Assembly (NCBI GenBank): GCA_046046245.1
Contig: JBJOKE010000077.1
Span: forward strand, 1 to 7,501
Origin: UBA4615 sp046046245
Lineage (GTDB): Bacteria; Pseudomonadota; Gammaproteobacteria; Burkholderiales; Burkholderiaceae_E
Length of the DNA: 7,501 nt
Direction of reading: 5' to 3'
Shown here: positions 6,354 to 7,501 of the stretch, piece after piece
Layout of the letters: each line of letters begins with the position of its first letter
How positions within the stretch are numbered: the stretch's first letter is position 1
The notes under the pieces: generated by a model
The model's database searches: none
The model's input: only the letters and a program-made list of their open reading frames with translations
Told to the model about the DNA's origin: nothing
Position numbers and translations under genes: made by a program

Positions 6354-7501
6354 ATGTCGCACCAGGTCCTGGCCCGCAAGTGGCGCCCGCGAGACTTCGG
6401 CTCGCTGGTCGGGCAGGAGCACGTGGTCCGTGCGCTGTCGCACGCGCTGGACTCGAACCGGCTGCACCACGCCTACCTGTTCACCGGGACCCGCGGCGTC
6501 GGCAAGACCACCGTCTCGCGGATCCTGTCGCGCGCGCTGAACTGCGAGCGGGGCGTGTCCTCGTCGCCCTGCGGCGCCTGCGGCGCCTGCGTCGCGATAG
6601 AGCAGGACCGCTTTCCTGACTACGTCGAGATGGACGCCGCGTCGAACCGCGGCATCGACGACATGGTCCAGGTGCTCGAGCAGGTGGTCTACGCGCCGGT
6701 GGCGGGCCGGTACAAGGTCTACATGATCGACGAGGTCCACATGCTGACGGGGCCCGCGTTCAACGCGATGCTCAAGACGCTGGAGGAACCGCCGTCTCAC
6801 GTGGTGTTCATCCTCGCGACCACCGACCCGAAGAAGGTCCCGGTCACGGTGCTGTCTCGCTGCCTGCAGTTCAACCTGAAGAACCTGCCGCCGGCGCTCG
6901 TCGCCCGGCACCTCGCGACCGTCCTCGAGGCCGAGTCGGTGCCGTTCGAACCGCCGGCGCTCGCCCAGCTCGGCCGTGCGGCGGCCGGCAGCATGCGTGA
7001 CGCGCTGTCGCTGCTCGACCAGGCGATCGCCTATGGCGGCGGCCGCGTCGAGGAGGCAGGGGTCCGCGAGATGCTGGGCGTGGTCGATCGCCGCGACCTC
7101 GAGCGGCTGCTCGAGGCGCTGTGCGCCGGCGACGGTCGGGCGCTGGTCGAGGTGGCCGACGACATGCTGTCGGGCAACGCGCCCTTCGAGCGGACGCTGC
7201 TCGACTTCGCAGCGCTGCTGCAGCGGATCGCGCTCGCGCAGGTGGGTGTGGTGCCCGACGACGGCACCGGCGACGACGCGCCGGTCCGCTGGGCACCGCG
7301 CCTCGCGGCCGAGGACCTGCAGGTCTGGTACCAGATCGCGATCCATGGCGCGCGCGACCTGCCGCTCGCGCCCGATCCGCATGCGGGCTTCTCGATGACG
7401 CTGCTGCGGCTGCTGGCGTTCCGGCCCGACGCGCCGGCACCGGCGCTGCCCGCGCCGCAGCCGCGCGGCCTTGCGCCCGCGCCGGCTGCCGGCGGTGGCG
7501 C
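6354..7501 (+). CDS. dnaX: DNA polymerase III subunit tau/gamma (3' end outside window)
   Basis: This is the clamp-loader ATPase of the replicative polymerase: it opens and loads the beta clamp and, as tau, ties the polymerase cores to the DnaB helicase. 382 codons are visible and the frame runs off the right edge. The ATG is supported by the family's N-terminus (MSHQVLARKWRPRDF). Key residues lie at the same positions as in E. coli DnaX, from memory: Walker A GTRGVGKT (45-52, K51), zinc cysteines C64, C73, C76 and C79, Walker B D126-E127-V-H, the SRC arginine finger R169 in LSRCLQF, and sensor 2 R215 in GSMRDALSLLDQ. Domain III ends near FSMTLLRLLAFRP (346-358). A Pro/Ala-rich linker then begins and is cut off. 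The part where tau and gamma would diverge by frameshifting is not in view. The start follows the SRP RNA by 36 bases with no visible Shine-Dalgarno; transcription may come from the ffs promoter by read-through. In many proteobacteria dnaX precedes ybaB and recR, which would lie beyond the window. Confidence 0.97.
   Translation, partial: MSHQVLARKWRPRDFGSLVGQEHVVRALSHALDSNRLHHAYLFTGTRGVGKTTVSRILSRALNCERGVSSSPCGACGACVAIEQDRFPDYVEMDAASNRGIDDMVQVLEQVVYAPVAGRYKVYMIDEVHMLTGPAFNAMLKTLEEPPSHVVFILATTDPKKVPVTVLSRCLQFNLKNLPPALVARHLATVLEAESVPFEPPALAQLGRAAAGSMRDALSLLDQAIAYGGGRVEEAGVREMLGVVDRRDLERLLEALCAGDGRALVEVADDMLSGNAPFERTLLDFAALLQRIALAQVGVVPDDGTGDDAPVRWAPRLAAEDLQVWYQIAIHGARDLPLAPDPHAGFSMTLLRLLAFRPDAPAPALPAPQPRGLAPAPAAGGG

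Noticed and set aside
6306..7382. A 358-codon minus-strand open frame opposite dnaX
   Set aside because: The plus strand here is an unmistakable dnaX with all catalytic residues in place; the antisense product resembles no family I recognise.
1..7501. Mobile element, defence island, CRISPR array or other novel system
   Set aside because: No inverted or direct repeats, transposase or integrase motifs, tRNA boundaries or composition shifts were seen. Every kilobase is explained by conserved core genes and ffs.

Overview
The window is extremely G+C-rich (roughly three quarters G+C by eye, with almost every third codon position G or C). It is densely coding on the + strand and reads as ordinary chromosomal housekeeping DNA from a high-G+C proteobacterium. 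A betaproteobacterium (Burkholderiales-like) is the most likely source. That rests on the type of AddB/AddA-like gene pair, the 4.5S-type SRP RNA lacking an Alu domain, and a DnaX that matches the proteobacterial pattern residue for residue at its key positions. The taxonomic call is an inference from family knowledge, not from a search.

Layout, left to right: (1) 1-2640, the 3' portion of an AddB-like PD-(D/E)XK nuclease gene whose start lies upstream of the window. (2) 2637-6206, a complete UvrD/AddA-like helicase-nuclease gene that overlaps the first by four bases (GTGA) and has its Shine-Dalgarno-like site inside the first gene. (3) 6204-6212, an extended -10 promoter element whose TG is supplied by the helicase stop codon. 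(4) about 6220-6317, the signal recognition particle 4.5S RNA gene (ffs). (5) 6318-6353, a C-rich, almost adenine-free spacer with no visible ribosome binding site. (6) 6354 to the right edge, dnaX, the DNA polymerase III tau/gamma subunit, cut off in the linker after domain III.

The first two genes should work as one complex, an AddAB-type (RecBCD-equivalent) end-resection helicase with a nuclease domain in each subunit. It would prepare double-strand breaks for RecA-dependent repair. The RNA gene serves co-translational membrane targeting through Ffh. dnaX encodes the clamp-loader ATPase of the replicative polymerase. The repair pair and dnaX concern DNA maintenance, while ffs sits between them as an independently promoted unit that may also read into dnaX.

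There are no mobile elements, CRISPR arrays, tRNAs or rRNAs. No intergenic gap exceeds about 150 bases, and that gap holds the ffs gene. I found no evidence of a novel system. The most interesting points are the compact gene junctions and some departures from canonical motifs in the helicase.
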